Below, one piece after another: positions 1 through 11,681 of a stretch of 64,000 nucleotides of DNA (position 1 is its first letter; every line of letters begins with the position of its first letter). The translations under genes and the position numbers were made by a program. Below the pieces are notes generated by a model. It did no database searches. It saw only the letters and a list, made by a program, of their open reading frames with translations, and was not told the origin of the DNA. Location: assembly GCA_019120175.1 (NCBI GenBank), contig DWVP01000014.1:1-64000 (forward strand), in the 5' to 3' direction. The stretch is from Candidatus Corynebacterium faecigallinarum. Its GTDB lineage: Bacteria > Actinomycetota > Actinomycetes > Mycobacteriales > Mycobacteriaceae.

Positions 1-1119
1 AAGGGCGAGACCCTCGACGAGTACTGGTGGTGCCTGGAGCAGATCTTCGACTGGGGTGCCGACAAGCCGAACATGATCCTCGACGACGGTGGCGACGCCA
101 CCAACGCCGTGATCGAGGGCACCATCTTCGAGGGCAACGGCATCGTCCCGGAGCCGTCTGCTGAGGACCCCGACGAGTACCAGGCCTTCCTGGGCATGCT
201 CTCCCGCGTCTTCGGTAAGGACGCCACCCGCTGGACCGAGGCCGGCAAGGCGATCAAGGGTGTCACCGAGGAGACCACCACCGGTGTCCACCGCCTGTAC
301 CACTTCGCCGAGCAGGGCACCCTCCCGTTCCCGGCGATGAACGTCAACGACGCCGTCACCAAGTCCAAGTTCGACAACCGCTACGGCACCCGCCACTCCG
401 TCATCGACGGCATCAACCGCGGCACCGACATGCTCATCGGCGGCAAGGCCGCGCTGATCGCCGGTTACGGTGACGTGGGCAAGGGTGTCGCCGAGGCGCT
501 CAAGGGCCAGGGCGCCCGGGTCAAGGTCACCGAGGCCGACCCGATCAACGCTCTCCAGGCACTCATGGACGGCTTCCCGGTCGTCACCATCGATGAGGCC
601 ATCGGCGAGGCCGACATCGTCATCACCTCCACCGGCAACCTGGGCATCGTCTCCTTCGAGCAGATGCAGCAGATGAAGAACCACGCCGTGCTGGGCAACA
701 TCGGTCACTTCGACAACGAGATCGACATGGCCTCGCTGAACCACCGCACCGATGTCACCCGCGTGAACATCAAGCCGCAGGTCGACGAGTTCACGTTCCC
801 GGACGCCAACGGTGACCCGCTGAGCATCGTGGTGCTCTCCGAAGGTCGTCTGCTGAACCTGGGCAACGCCACCGGCCACCCCAGCTTCGTGATGTCCAAC
901 TCCTTCGCCGACCAGACCATCGCCCAGATCGAGCTGTTCACCAACGGTGACAACTACGGCAACGAGGTCTACCGTCTGCCGAAGATCCTGGACGAGAAGG
1001 TCGCCCGGATCCACGTCGAGGCACTCGGCGGCACGCTCACGAAGCTGACCAAGGAGCAGGCCGAGTACATCGGTGTCGACGTCGAGGGCCCCTTCAAGCC
1101 CGAGCACTACCGCTACTAG
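1..1119 (+). CDS. ahcY: Adenosylhomocysteinase (SAHase), 5'-truncated by window
   Basis: Cytosolic NAD-dependent enzyme that reversibly hydrolyses S-adenosylhomocysteine to adenosine and homocysteine, recycling the methylation by-product. The frame is open from base 1 and ends at TAG 1117-1119, so 372 C-terminal residues are visible and the true start lies upstream. The visible part begins in the catalytic domain ([19 protein letters not shown]), contains the NAD-binding glycine motif GYGDVGKG near bases 463-486, and ends with the family-typical C-terminus PFKPEHYRY, whose Lys and Tyr contact the cofactor of the neighbouring subunit. tmk starts 14 bases downstream, the actinobacterial sahH-tmk-mtrA order. 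Identification is very secure. Confidence 0.97.
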   Translation, partial: KGETLDEYWWCLEQIFDWGADKPNMILDDGGDATNAVIEGTIFEGNGIVPEPSAEDPDEYQAFLGMLSRVFGKDATRWTEAGKAIKGVTEETTTGVHRLYHFAEQGTLPFPAMNVNDAVTKSKFDNRYGTRHSVIDGINRGTDMLIGGKAALIAGYGDVGKGVAEALKGQGARVKVTEADPINALQALMDGFPVVTIDEAIGEADIVITSTGNLGIVSFEQMQQMKNHAVLGNIGHFDNEIDMASLNHRTDVTRVNIKPQVDEFTFPDANGDPLSIVVLSEGRLLNLGNATGHPSFVMSNSFADQTIAQIELFTNGDNYGNEVYRLPKILDEKVARIHVEALGGTLTKLTKEQAEYIGVDVEGPFKPEHYRY

Positions 1120-1132
1120 GGATTCACGTCAC

Positions 1133-1858
1133 GTGATCATCGCATTCGAGGGGATCGACGGAGCGGGGAAGAACACGCTGGTCACCGCGCTGGAGGCCGA
1201 GTTGATCGCCCGGGAGATCCCGGTCGCCCGACTGGCCTTCCCCCGCTACGAGACATCGGTCCACGCCCAGCTCGCCGCCGCCGCGCTGCACGGCGAGATG
1301 GGTGACCTGGTCGACTCCGTGCACGGCATGGCGACGATGTTCGCCCTCGACCGGGCCGAGGTCGCTGCCGAACTCGCCGGCTTCGACGAGGACGGCTACG
1401 TGGTCCTGTTGGACAGGTGGGTCGCCTCGAATGCCGCGTACTCCGCGGCACGGCTGTCGCAGGACGCCGTGACCGGTACTGGGGAGGCTACCGGGGAAGA
1501 CAGGGAAGGGCCGGTGTCCGGCGAGGTGGTGGCCTGGGTCGAGGACCTGGAGTTCGCCCAGCTCGGCGTGCCCTTCCCGGACCTTCAGGTCCTGGTCGAT
1601 GTGCCGGATTCAGTCACCGCCCGCCGGGTCGCGTCCCGCGCCGAGCAGGACACCGACCGTGAGGTCGACGCGTATGAGGCCGACGGTGGTCTGCAGGCCC
1701 GGACCCTGGCCGCCTACCGGGCGCTGGCGGCGGCGCACTGGAACTCCCCGTGGATCGTGCTGGACAACAGTGGCGACCGGTCTGCTCTCGACGGTCAGTT
1801 GACCGAACTCGCCGATGCGGTGGAGGAGACGGTCGCTGGGGCACCCGCCGAGGACTGA
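1133..1858 (+). CDS. tmk: Thymidylate kinase
   Basis: Phosphorylates dTMP to dTDP in the dTTP pathway (cytosol). The 241-residue product starts with VIIAFEGIDGAGKNTL, a P-loop of the TMP-kinase type (GxDGxGK-N/R-T as in actinobacteria). LDRW near residue 92 corresponds to the DR(Y/H/W) substrate motif, and the arginine-containing RRVASRAEQDTDREVDAYE stretch is the LID region. I chose GTG 1133 because the P-loop must lie within the first 15 residues; an upstream ATG at 1073 would overlap ahcY by 47 bases. A Gly/Glu-rich insertion (GTGEATGEDREGPVSG) sits between the DR motif and LID. It lies between ahcY and mtrA, as in mycobacteria. Confidence 0.95.
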   Translation: MIIAFEGIDGAGKNTLVTALEAELIAREIPVARLAFPRYETSVHAQLAAAALHGEMGDLVDSVHGMATMFALDRAEVAAELAGFDEDGYVVLLDRWVASNAAYSAARLSQDAVTGTGEATGEDREGPVSGEVVAWVEDLEFAQLGVPFPDLQVLVDVPDSVTARRVASRAEQDTDREVDAYEADGGLQARTLAAYRALAAAHWNSPWIVLDNSGDRSALDGQLTELADAVEETVAGAPAED

Positions 1859-1883
1859 CAGCCGCCACTGCGCTGCGATGTGA

Positions 1884-1889
1884 CAGACT
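1884..1889 (+). promoter_or_regulatory. Candidate -10 box of mtrA (leaderless)
   Basis: CAGACT lies exactly 7 bases before the mtrA ATG, and no Shine-Dalgarno sequence precedes that ATG. Transcription would start at or next to the start codon. Inference from spacing only. Confidence 0.4.
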
Positions 1890-1896
1890 GTTCACC

Positions 1897-2571
1897 ATGG
1901 CTGCCAAAGTTCTCGTCGTCGATGACGACCCCGCGATCTCCGAGATGTTGACCATCGTCCTGCAGGGTGAGGGCTTCGACACAGTCGTCGTCGGTGACGG
2001 TAACCAGGCCGTGGACGCCGCCCGTGTCGAGGACCCGGATCTCGTCCTGCTCGACCTGATGCTGCCGGGACTCGGCGGGGTGGACGTGTGCCGGGCGATC
2101 CGTGAGTTCTCCACGGTGCCGATCGTCATGCTCACCGCCAAGACCGACACCGTCGACGTGGTGCTGGGCCTGGAGTCCGGTGCCGACGACTATGTCCCCA
2201 AGCCGTTCAAGCCCAAGGAGCTCGTCGCCCGGGTCCGTGCCCGGTTGCGCCGCTCCCCGGAGGATACCCCGGAAGAAGTGAAGCTTGCGGATCTGACCAT
2301 CGACTTCGGTGGGCACCAGGTGACCCGGGGTGGGGCACCCATCTCGCTGACCCCGATTGAGTTCGAGCTGCTTGCCACCCTGGCCTCCCGGCCGCGGCAG
2401 GTCTTCTCCCGCGAAGAACTGCTCGAGCGTGTGTGGGGATACCGCAAGTCCGGGGACACCCGGCTGGTCAACGTTCACATCCAGCGTCTGCGCTCCAAGG
2501 TCGAGCAGGACCCGGACAACCCGAAGATCATCCAGACCGTCCGCGGCGTCGGCTACAAGACGGGGGAGTAG
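1897..2571 (+). CDS. mtrA: Two-component response regulator MtrA (OmpR family)
   Basis: DNA-binding response regulator paired with MtrB; in corynebacteria and mycobacteria MtrAB controls cell-wall hydrolases, osmoprotection and division genes. The product is 224 residues: receiver domain (acidic pocket D9-D11, phospho-acceptor D53 in LLDLMLPG, T80, K102) and an OmpR-type winged helix from about residue 130 to the end (RLVNVHIQRLRSKVE, TVRGVGYK). ATG 1897 gives the canonical MAAKVLVVDDD N-terminus. mtrB follows 15 bases later. The protein is nearly invariant across actinobacteria, so identification is secure. Confidence 0.97.
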   Translation: MAAKVLVVDDDPAISEMLTIVLQGEGFDTVVVGDGNQAVDAARVEDPDLVLLDLMLPGLGGVDVCRAIREFSTVPIVMLTAKTDTVDVVLGLESGADDYVPKPFKPKELVARVRARLRRSPEDTPEEVKLADLTIDFGGHQVTRGGAPISLTPIEFELLATLASRPRQVFSREELLERVWGYRKSGDTRLVNVHIQRLRSKVEQDPDNPKIIQTVRGVGYKTGE

Positions 2572-2586
2572 GGGAGCCACCGGGAG

Positions 2587-4785
2587 ATGTCCGCCGAGGA
2601 GAACCAGGATTCGGACGCCGCTGGCACCACCCCTGTCGGCGGTGGCCCAGACAGCAGCGGTAGGGCGGCGGGGCGGTCGATCCTGCCCTTCATCCGGGAC
2701 TCCAACGGAGAGTTCACCCGACGACGCTCCCGGGCAGGTGATGTATCGGACCCCCGCACCGCACCACGCGGCGAACTTGGTGACATCGGTTTCGTCGAGG
2801 GGCTGAAGATCCTCGTCCGGCGTCCCGCGAAGTTCACACGCACCCTGCTGGAGAAGCTCAGCCAACGGTGGCGCACCTCGATCCAGGTCCGAGTGATCGG
2901 CAGTGTCTTCGCCTCCTCCCTGCTGGTGATCATGGCCCTGGGTTTCGTGCTGACCAGTTTCGTCGGCCAGCAACTGCTCGATGCAAAGAATGCCGCGGCG
3001 ATGGAGGAGATTGACCGGACCCGGTCGATCGTGGAGGAACAGATCCGTATGACGGACACCTCCACCTCACCTCAACTACGCATCAACAACGCCCGTGCCG
3101 CGCTGAGTGACCGGTCGGTGTCCGCCGATCAAACCACCACCAGTACGGTTTTTGAACCGGTGATCATTGCCGCCGACGCCACCGGTGGTGACATTTCCAG
3201 CCCAGAGAACCACCCCGTGCCGGACAGTCTGCGGGATTTCGTGCAGCAGGACCGGGTGTCGGTGCAGTACACCACCGTGGACCGTGACACCGGACAGTAC
3301 AAGGCCCTTGTCGTGGGAACCCCGGTGGGAACGGACATCCAGGGACTGGAGCTGTACCTGGTGATGCCGCTGGACAATGAAGAGTCCACGATGGCCCTGA
3401 TGCACGGCCTGCTGCTCGCCGGCGGTGTGGTCCTCATGGTGCTGCTCGTGGTGATCGCCTGGGTCTTCTCCCAGCAGCTCACCGTCCCGGTGCGTACCGC
3501 ATCGCGCATCGCCGAGCGGTTCGCCGCCGGCCACATGCGTGAGCGCATGGCGGTCGACGGGCAGGACGAGGTTGCCCGACTGGCGATCAGCTTCAATGAG
3601 ATGGCGGAGAAGCTGTCATACCAGATCCGCCAACTCGAGGAGTTCGGCTCGCTGCAGCAGCAGTTCACCTCGGATGTCTCCCATGAGCTGCGCACCCCGC
3701 TGACCACGGTCCGTATGGCCGCCGACCTGATCCACTCCAACGCCGAGGACCTTGATCCGGTGACCCGACGCGCCTCAGAGCTGATGAATGCCGAACTGGA
3801 CCGGTTCGAGATGCTCCTCGGCGACCTGCTGGAGATCTCCCGGCATGACGCCGGCGTGGCCAACCTGTCCCGCGAGATGATCGATGTGCGTGGCGTGGTG
3901 AAGTCCACGATGGAGCAGCTGCGTGCGCTGGCCGAGGAGGTCGGCAGCGAGATCCAGCTCGACCTGCCCGCTGAACCGGTGATGGAGGAGGTCGACTCCC
4001 GTCGCGTGGAGCGCATCCTGCGCAACCTGCTGGCCAATGCCATCGACCACAGCGAGGGGCGTCCGGTGAAGGTCACGATGCGTCGTGGCGAGGAGTCGCT
4101 GGCGGTGACGGTCGTCGACCACGGGATGGGGCTGAAGGACGGCGAGGCGGACCTGGTGTTCAACCGGTTCTGGCGCTCCGATCCGTCGCGGGAGCGGCGT
4201 ACCGGAGGCACCGGTCTGGGTCTGGCCATCGCCAAGGAGGACGCCCAGTTGCATGGTGGGCGGCTGGAGGCCACCGGCGAGCAGGGCGTCGGTGCCTGCT
4301 TCCGGCTGACACTGCCGCGGGTTCCGGGCGAGGAGGTCCGCACCTCCCCACTGCCGTTGGAGGTCGACCCGGAACTGGAGTCCACAGCGGACCCGGACCT
4401 GGACACCGCCATGGTCACCGACGTGGATGACCTACCGGACCATGAGGAAGGTACGGAGGAGTCACAGGAATCGGCGGAGTTGGACGAGACTGTGCCCCGT
4501 GACCCGGCTGCGGACGTCACCTACGGCATGTACGGCAGTGACGGTGGGGACGGCAGCGACGGTGGCGACGGGATAGACCGTTTCGACTCTGTCGACATCG
4601 CTGCCGGCTCGGCCGAGAACCTCGGGGTCGACCTCAGTACCTTCGAGGGGCTGACCGAGGAAGAACTGCGGATCGCACTTCAGGAGGCGGAGGACATGGA
4701 CGACGGCTGGGAGGACTCCGACGACGACGGCCGGGACGACTACCGCGACGACGGTTGGCACGGGACGGAGGAACGGGATGACTAG
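2587..4785 (+). CDS. mtrB: Sensor histidine kinase MtrB with long acidic C-terminal tail
   Basis: Membrane sensor kinase that phosphorylates MtrA. The 732 residues are: cytosolic N-terminus of about 100 residues, TM1 (VIGSVFASSLLVIMALGFV), extracytoplasmic sensor of about 150 residues, TM2 (LLLAGGVVLMVLLVVIAWVF), HAMP, HisKA with phospho-accepting H366 in DVSHELRTPL, and an HATPase domain with N-box RILRNLLANAID and G-boxes DHGMG and GGTGLGLAIA. MtrB proteins usually stop soon after the ATPase domain (about 500-570 residues). Here roughly 150 further residues follow, very rich in Asp/Glu/Gly with GSDGGDGSDGGDG repeats. The last 8 bases overlap lpqB, indicating translational coupling. Confidence 0.96.
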   Translation: MSAEENQDSDAAGTTPVGGGPDSSGRAAGRSILPFIRDSNGEFTRRRSRAGDVSDPRTAPRGELGDIGFVEGLKILVRRPAKFTRTLLEKLSQRWRTSIQVRVIGSVFASSLLVIMALGFVLTSFVGQQLLDAKNAAAMEEIDRTRSIVEEQIRMTDTSTSPQLRINNARAALSDRSVSADQTTTSTVFEPVIIAADATGGDISSPENHPVPDSLRDFVQQDRVSVQYTTVDRDTGQYKALVVGTPVGTDIQGLELYLVMPLDNEESTMALMHGLLLAGGVVLMVLLVVIAWVFSQQLTVPVRTASRIAERFAAGHMRERMAVDGQDEVARLAISFNEMAEKLSYQIRQLEEFGSLQQQFTSDVSHELRTPLTTVRMAADLIHSNAEDLDPVTRRASELMNAELDRFEMLLGDLLEISRHDAGVANLSREMIDVRGVVKSTMEQLRALAEEVGSEIQLDLPAEPVMEEVDSRRVERILRNLLANAIDHSEGRPVKVTMRRGEESLAVTVVDHGMGLKDGEADLVFNRFWRSDPSRERRTGGTGLGLAIAKEDAQLHGGRLEATGEQGVGACFRLTLPRVPGEEVRTSPLPLEVDPELESTADPDLDTAMVTDVDDLPDHEEGTEESQESAELDETVPRDPAADVTYGMYGSDGGDGSDGGDGIDRFDSVDIAAGSAENLGVDLSTFEGLTEEELRIALQEAEDMDDGWEDSDDDGRDDYRDDGWHGTEERDD

Positions 4786-6520
4786 GCGAATCTCCACACG
4801 CACGGTGACGGCAGCCGTCATGGTGCCACTGATGCTGGCCCCGGTGGCCTGCACCACACTGCCCGGCAACTCCAACCCCCAGGCCGTGTCGTCCTACGCC
4901 CCGGTGCCCGAAGTCGAAGATCTGCCTGGTCCAGATGACGGTCAGGCACCCGATCTGATGCTGCGTGACTTCTACGTCGCGGCGACGCATCCGGGCAACA
5001 ACCGTCAGGCCGCCAAGGAGTTCCTCACCTCTGAGGCGCAGGACTCCTGGCTGGACGGTGATTCGACGAAGATCCTGGACCGGATCGACATCAACGCCAC
5101 CAGCGCGGTCGGTGGTGACACGTTGACTTACGTGGTGCGTGGCACCATCGTCGGTCAGCTGGGGACCGGTGGAGTCTTCCAGCCGGAAAGTACCCCGTAC
5201 CAGGAGGAGATCGAGCTGGTCCGCCACGGGGACGGGTGGCGCATCGACTCCCTCCCGGACGGGGTCGTCCTGGACCGTGCGGACTTCCAGTCCACCTACC
5301 AGGCGCGCAACCTCTACTTCCTGGATCCCAACCGGAATTTCCTGGTCCCGGACCGACGTTGGATCTACAGCGAACAGGAGAACATCGGCTTCTCCCTGAT
5401 CTCCCTGCTGGGGTGGGGACCGCAGGATCCCATGGCGGACGCGGCGGATTCAGCGTTCCCGGAGACGAACGGCGTGAAGTCCAGCGTGGACGATGACGGC
5501 ACCTTCACCGTGGAACTCACCGGGGTCGCGGAGATGACCACCGGTGAGCGCGAGTCGCTGGCCGCCCAGATCATCTGGACCCTCGCCGAGGCGGATATCC
5601 GTGGTCCCTACCGGATTTTGGCTGACGGGGTGGCAATCACCGATGAAGGCCGGGAAGACTGGACGGTCAGTGATGTGGAGGACTACGCGCCGACCGGGGA
5701 ACAGCGGTCGCTGACCCAGGCGGTGCAGGACGGTGCGATCCTGTCGGTCGCCGACGGCGTGGCCGAGACGATCCCGGGCTGGACCGCACAGAACATTGCC
5801 TGGGCTAGTACCTCGGCGCGTACCGGACGCATCGCGGCAGTGACCAACGACGGTGACGACCGGCAGGAACTCAAGGTCGGGCTGCCGGGAGGCGAGCCGA
5901 CGACGTTGAGCGACGCCCGCAACCTCACCCGTCCGAGCTGGACCGGTGACGGGCGGAGTCTGTATGCGGTCGCCGACGGCCTGCGTGTGATGAAGTACGT
6001 GTCCTCCGGTTCGGATTCGCAGATGCAGCGGACCCGGGTGAATGCCAGCTCCTTGGACTCCCTCGACATCGACGATGCCCGGATCAGCGTGTTCAACGTG
6101 ACCCGCGACGGCACCCGGGCGGTGGTGTTGATCAACCGGCGGATGTTCATCGTGCCCATCATCGAGGAGTCGGACTCCGCCGGGACGACGGTGCGACTCG
6201 GCGAGCCGACCGAGATCGGCCAGCGTCTGGGCGATACCGTGCAGGACGCTGACTGGCGTGAGGACGGCTCACTGCTGGTCGGCACCAATGACCAGGACGC
6301 CCCGGTGTGGACCGTGACCTCCGACGGTTCGGAGGCGGCGCAGCTGTCGAGTCGTAACGTCACCCCCTCGGTGATCCGGGTTGCCGCAGCCGGTTCGACG
6401 CTCTACATCCTCGACGACCGGGCGGTGATGGAGCTGGACCTGGAGAGCTCCGACACCAGGTTCTGGCGTGAGGTGTCGTCGTTGCAGGGCAGCCGGGCGA
6501 TCCCGATCGTGCCGAACTGA
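4778..6520 (+). CDS. lpqB: Lipoprotein LpqB
   Basis: Cell-surface lipoprotein that in mycobacteria interacts with the extracellular part of MtrB and modulates MtrA phosphorylation. The 580 residues begin with a type II signal peptide (MTRRISTRTVTAAVMVPLMLAPVACTT); the lipidated Cys25 sits in PVAC, a weak lipobox because the usual Leu at -3 is Pro. A GerMN/LpqB domain follows, then a seven-bladed-propeller-like C-terminal half (SRNVTPSVIRVAAAGSTLYILDD). It overlaps mtrB by 8 bases, the usual mtrAB-lpqB operon. Confidence 0.95.
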   Translation: MTRRISTRTVTAAVMVPLMLAPVACTTLPGNSNPQAVSSYAPVPEVEDLPGPDDGQAPDLMLRDFYVAATHPGNNRQAAKEFLTSEAQDSWLDGDSTKILDRIDINATSAVGGDTLTYVVRGTIVGQLGTGGVFQPESTPYQEEIELVRHGDGWRIDSLPDGVVLDRADFQSTYQARNLYFLDPNRNFLVPDRRWIYSEQENIGFSLISLLGWGPQDPMADAADSAFPETNGVKSSVDDDGTFTVELTGVAEMTTGERESLAAQIIWTLAEADIRGPYRILADGVAITDEGREDWTVSDVEDYAPTGEQRSLTQAVQDGAILSVADGVAETIPGWTAQNIAWASTSARTGRIAAVTNDGDDRQELKVGLPGGEPTTLSDARNLTRPSWTGDGRSLYAVADGLRVMKYVSSGSDSQMQRTRVNASSLDSLDIDDARISVFNVTRDGTRAVVLINRRMFIVPIIEESDSAGTTVRLGEPTEIGQRLGDTVQDADWREDGSLLVGTNDQDAPVWTVTSDGSEAAQLSSRNVTPSVIRVAAAGSTLYILDDRAVMELDLESSDTRFWREVSSLQGSRAIPIVPN

Positions 6521-6551
6521 CCGGGGCCGGGGGAACCGAGTGGGGAGCATA

Positions 6552-7301
6552 GTGGGGGACTGGGGGAGCATCGGTGATGTCACGGACCTGGTGTGGCGGC
6601 GCGACTGTGTGTGCTGTGCACGGGTTGACGTCCCGTCGGTCAGCCCGGGGGTGGCGTTGTGCCGCGGGTGCGCGGCGGAGTTGCGTGGCCCGGTGAGCCG
6701 GCTGGGAGTTCCTGCAGCGGGTCTCCCGGTGTTCGCCGCCGGCCCCTACGGTGGTGCACACCGGGGGTTGGTGTTGGCGGCGAAGGAGCATGTGCGTCCC
6801 GAGGCGGTGACTGTGATGGGGGACGTGATGGCCGGAACGGTGCGCCATCTCGTCGCTGAGGGCGTCCTGCCTGATCCGCGACTGTCCCCGCTGGTGTTGG
6901 TTCCCGCGCCGACCACCGTGGCGGCGGCCCGGCAGCGGGGTGGGTGCGTGGTCGAACGGGCGGCCCGTCGGGCGGCGGAGGGGCTCAGGGGGCTCAGGGG
7001 GCACAGTGGGCACAGTGGGCACAGTGGGCGGGTGGATGTCGTTGCCCCGGCGCACCAGGCCGCGGTGGCGCGTGACTCGGTGGGGCTGGGCCGGACGCAG
7101 CGTCGGGAGAACATCGTCCTCACCCTGCGCTTCGACGACTCCGCACTGCAGCGGCTGCGACGGTTGCTGCGCCGGGAGGGAGCGACGGCGTGCATCGTCG
7201 ACGATGTCACCACCAGTGGGGCCACTCTCGACGGATTCGCTGTGGGATTGGCTGCCAGAGGTGTCCGGGCGACGGCTGCCGTGGTCGTCGCGGAGGCCTG
7301 A
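6552..7301 (+). CDS. ComF-family phosphoribosyltransferase-like protein
   Basis: About 249 residues. The N-terminal Cys cluster (CVCC ... CRGC) looks like the zinc ribbon of ComF proteins, and the C-terminal half has a type I PRTase fold ending in the PRPP-binding motif ACIVDDVTTSGATL. The biochemical role in non-competent actinobacteria is unknown; the family is linked to DNA uptake in naturally transformable species. Start is uncertain: GTG 6552 and GTG 6540 both have G-rich sequence just upstream. An in-frame tandem repeat (9-bp units of GTGGGCACA type, bases 6999-7030) encodes GHSGHSGHS, an expansion of a loop. It lies between lpqB and hpf as in M. tuberculosis (Rv3242c). Confidence 0.85.
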   Translation: MGDWGSIGDVTDLVWRRDCVCCARVDVPSVSPGVALCRGCAAELRGPVSRLGVPAAGLPVFAAGPYGGAHRGLVLAAKEHVRPEAVTVMGDVMAGTVRHLVAEGVLPDPRLSPLVLVPAPTTVAAARQRGGCVVERAARRAAEGLRGLRGHSGHSGHSGRVDVVAPAHQAAVARDSVGLGRTQRRENIVLTLRFDDSALQRLRRLLRREGATACIVDDVTTSGATLDGFAVGLAARGVRATAAVVVAEA

Positions 7302-7380
7302 ATTCACCCCCACTGTGCCCCCAGGGGTGATCGAGGGGTGAGCCTGACCTCGTGCTCCACCACGGTGGGCCAAGCGTGCG

Positions 7381-7386
7381 TACTAT
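7381..7386 (+). promoter_or_regulatory. Candidate -10 box of hpf
   Basis: TACTAT, in a 168-base gap, with a leader of about 75 bases that ends in an AGGTTTGGA-type ribosome site before the hpf ATG. No convincing -35 box is visible. Confidence 0.35.
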
Positions 7387-7469
7387 CGGGAGTGCAACAA
7401 GTCGTCGGAAGCGCCCAGGGGCAATCCCGCTCGCTGCGGACCGGCGGCAAGGACACAGGGAGGTTTGGA

Positions 7470-8144
7470 ATGACCGTCCAGAACCAGCAGGACACCACCG
7501 CGGAAGGCGCCGCCCCGGAGGCCCAGGTCGAGATCACCGGCCGCAACGTCGAGGTCCCCGAGCACTTCGCTGAGCGTGTGAATGCCAAGCTCGCCAAGGT
7601 GGAGCGACTGGATCCGACCCTCACCTACTTCCACGTGGAGCTGCAGCACGAGCGCAACCCGCGTCGTGCCGATGAGTCGGACCGTATCCAGATCACCGCG
7701 TCCGGCAAGGGCCACATCGCCCGCGCCGAGGCGAAGGAGGATTCCTTCTACGCCGCGCTGGAGGCCGCCATCGCCAAGATGGAGCGCTCACTGCGCAAGG
7801 TGAAGGCCCGCCGGAAGATCGCCCGCTCCGGGCACCGTGCCCCGGTGTCCGTCGGTGAGGCCACCGCGGAGCTGGTCCAGGAGGCCGATGCGGCACAGTC
7901 CGCCGAGACCGGCCCGTTCGATGTGGACCCCTACGCCGAGCAGTTCCAGCCGGGCCAGGTCGTCCGTACCAAGGAGCACCCGTCGACCCCGATCAGTGTC
8001 GACGACGCGCTCAGCGAGATGGAGCTGGTGGGACACGACTTCTACCTGTTCGTCAACGAGGCGACCGGTCGTCCGTCGGTCGTCTACCGTCGCCGCGCCT
8101 ACGACTACGGTCTCATCGCGCTGTCCGACGAGGCTGCTGAGTAA
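7470..8144 (+). CDS. hpf: Long-form ribosome hibernation promoting factor
   Basis: Binds the decoding centre of idle ribosomes and drives 100S dimer formation in stationary phase or stress. The 224-residue product has the N-terminal S30AE/YfiA domain (VEITGRNVEVPEHFAERVNAKLAKVERL ... FYAALEAAIAKMERSLRKVKARRK), a variable linker and the C-terminal dimerisation domain (VRTKEHPSTPISVDDALSEMELVGHDFYLFVNEATGRPSVVYRRRAYDYGLI), so it is the long form. ATG 7470 is preceded by an AGG-rich ribosome site; the open frame extends further upstream but with no homology. It lies between comF-like and secA, as in other actinobacteria. Confidence 0.95.
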   Translation: MTVQNQQDTTAEGAAPEAQVEITGRNVEVPEHFAERVNAKLAKVERLDPTLTYFHVELQHERNPRRADESDRIQITASGKGHIARAEAKEDSFYAALEAAIAKMERSLRKVKARRKIARSGHRAPVSVGEATAELVQEADAAQSAETGPFDVDPYAEQFQPGQVVRTKEHPSTPISVDDALSEMELVGHDFYLFVNEATGRPSVVYRRRAYDYGLIALSDEAAE

Positions 8145-8165
8145 CGGGCACCACCTCGGACCCAC

Positions 8166-8202
8166 CGGCCGGTGAGGGGCTTTCCAGCCCCGTCACCGGC
8201 CG
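8166..8202 (+). terminator. Hairpin terminator after hpf
   Basis: 16/17-base arms (CGGCCGGTGAGGGGCT against AGCCCCGTCACCGGCCG, one bulged base) around a TTCC loop, 22 bases after the hpf stop. There is no U-tract, which is normal for high-GC actinobacteria. Confidence 0.7.
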
Positions 8203-8345
8203 AAGTCATGTCCGTACCTATGCAAGTGCAGGACCACAGAGGTAGACTGGACGACTGATCTTGCATGATCGGCCCATCGGTGACCCCGGGGTCGACACCG
8301 CAGAACCCCGGTAAAAATACCCAAGCGTAAAGGGACGAGCAGCAC

Positions 8346-10982
<2,637 letters not shown>

Positions 10983-11005
10983 GTCCGGCGGCTAGCTTCG
11001 GCGGG

Positions 11006-11641
11006 TCAGATCAGCGTGATCGACTCGACCCGCCACTGCCCGCTGTAGCGGGAGAGATGGCCGACTACGGCCCTGACCCGACCGTCCCGGACCACACTCG
11101 CCGTGAATCCGAGGCGGTCGCGGTGTGTCGGGGGAATGTTCACACTGAGCACGCGCGACGGGGAGGTCCGGGTTCCACCGGTGGTACGGAGTGTGCCGCG
11201 GAGTCGGTCACTCACGGTGGGAGAGAAGGGGCCTTTGCGCAGGACGGTGACCGGGCGCAGGCCATCCACCACCTCCAACCACGTGCCCACCAGCATAGCC
11301 ACCCGCCGGGCCACCGCCTCACCGGCTGCGGGGTCGGCGTCGGACGGTGCGGCTGCTGCAGAGCCGGAGCCGGAGCCGGAGCCAGAGCCGGCAGTGTCGG
11401 GCGCGGTGTCCGCGGTGACGGGTGCGCTGGCGGGTGCGGTGGCCGCGACAGCAGGGGCGTCCCGAACAACGGTGTCTGCGGGCTCGGGACGTGAATCGTC
11501 CGTCGACGGACCGTCCCGACGCAGGACCGTCCCGGCGCGTGGTCGACGCAGGTACACCAGCCCCGGTACCGGCACGAACCGGTCCTCCCGGGAGGGTGTC
11601 GTCTTCTCGACCGTCTCCCCACTTGCCTGATAGTCCCCCAT
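11006..11641 (-). CDS. Rv3235-family conserved protein (DUF6459-like)
   Basis: Function unknown. The 211-residue product has a basic, Pro/Ala-rich N-terminal half and a conserved C-terminal domain of about 90 residues (ARRVAMLVGTWLEVVDGLRPVTVLRKG ... GRVRAVVGHLSRYSGQWRVESITLI) typical of the small actinobacterial family found beside secA1. A five-fold GAGCCG hexamer repeat on the + strand (11361-11390) encodes a GSGSGSGSG linker. ATG 11641 is preferred: TAGACT (minus strand, complement of 11650-11655) lies 8 bases before it and there is no ribosome site, suggesting leaderless expression. It is divergent from the HAD-like gene 41 bases away. Confidence 0.7.
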   Translation of the reverse strand: MGDYQASGETVEKTTPSREDRFVPVPGLVYLRRPRAGTVLRRDGPSTDDSRPEPADTVVRDAPAVAATAPASAPVTADTAPDTAGSGSGSGSGSAAAAPSDADPAAGEAVARRVAMLVGTWLEVVDGLRPVTVLRKGPFSPTVSDRLRGTLRTTGGTRTSPSRVLSVNIPPTHRDRLGFTASVVRDGRVRAVVGHLSRYSGQWRVESITLI

Positions 11642-11681
11642 GCTCAACCAGTCTAGCCACGGCCGTGGCAGAATGTGGGGT

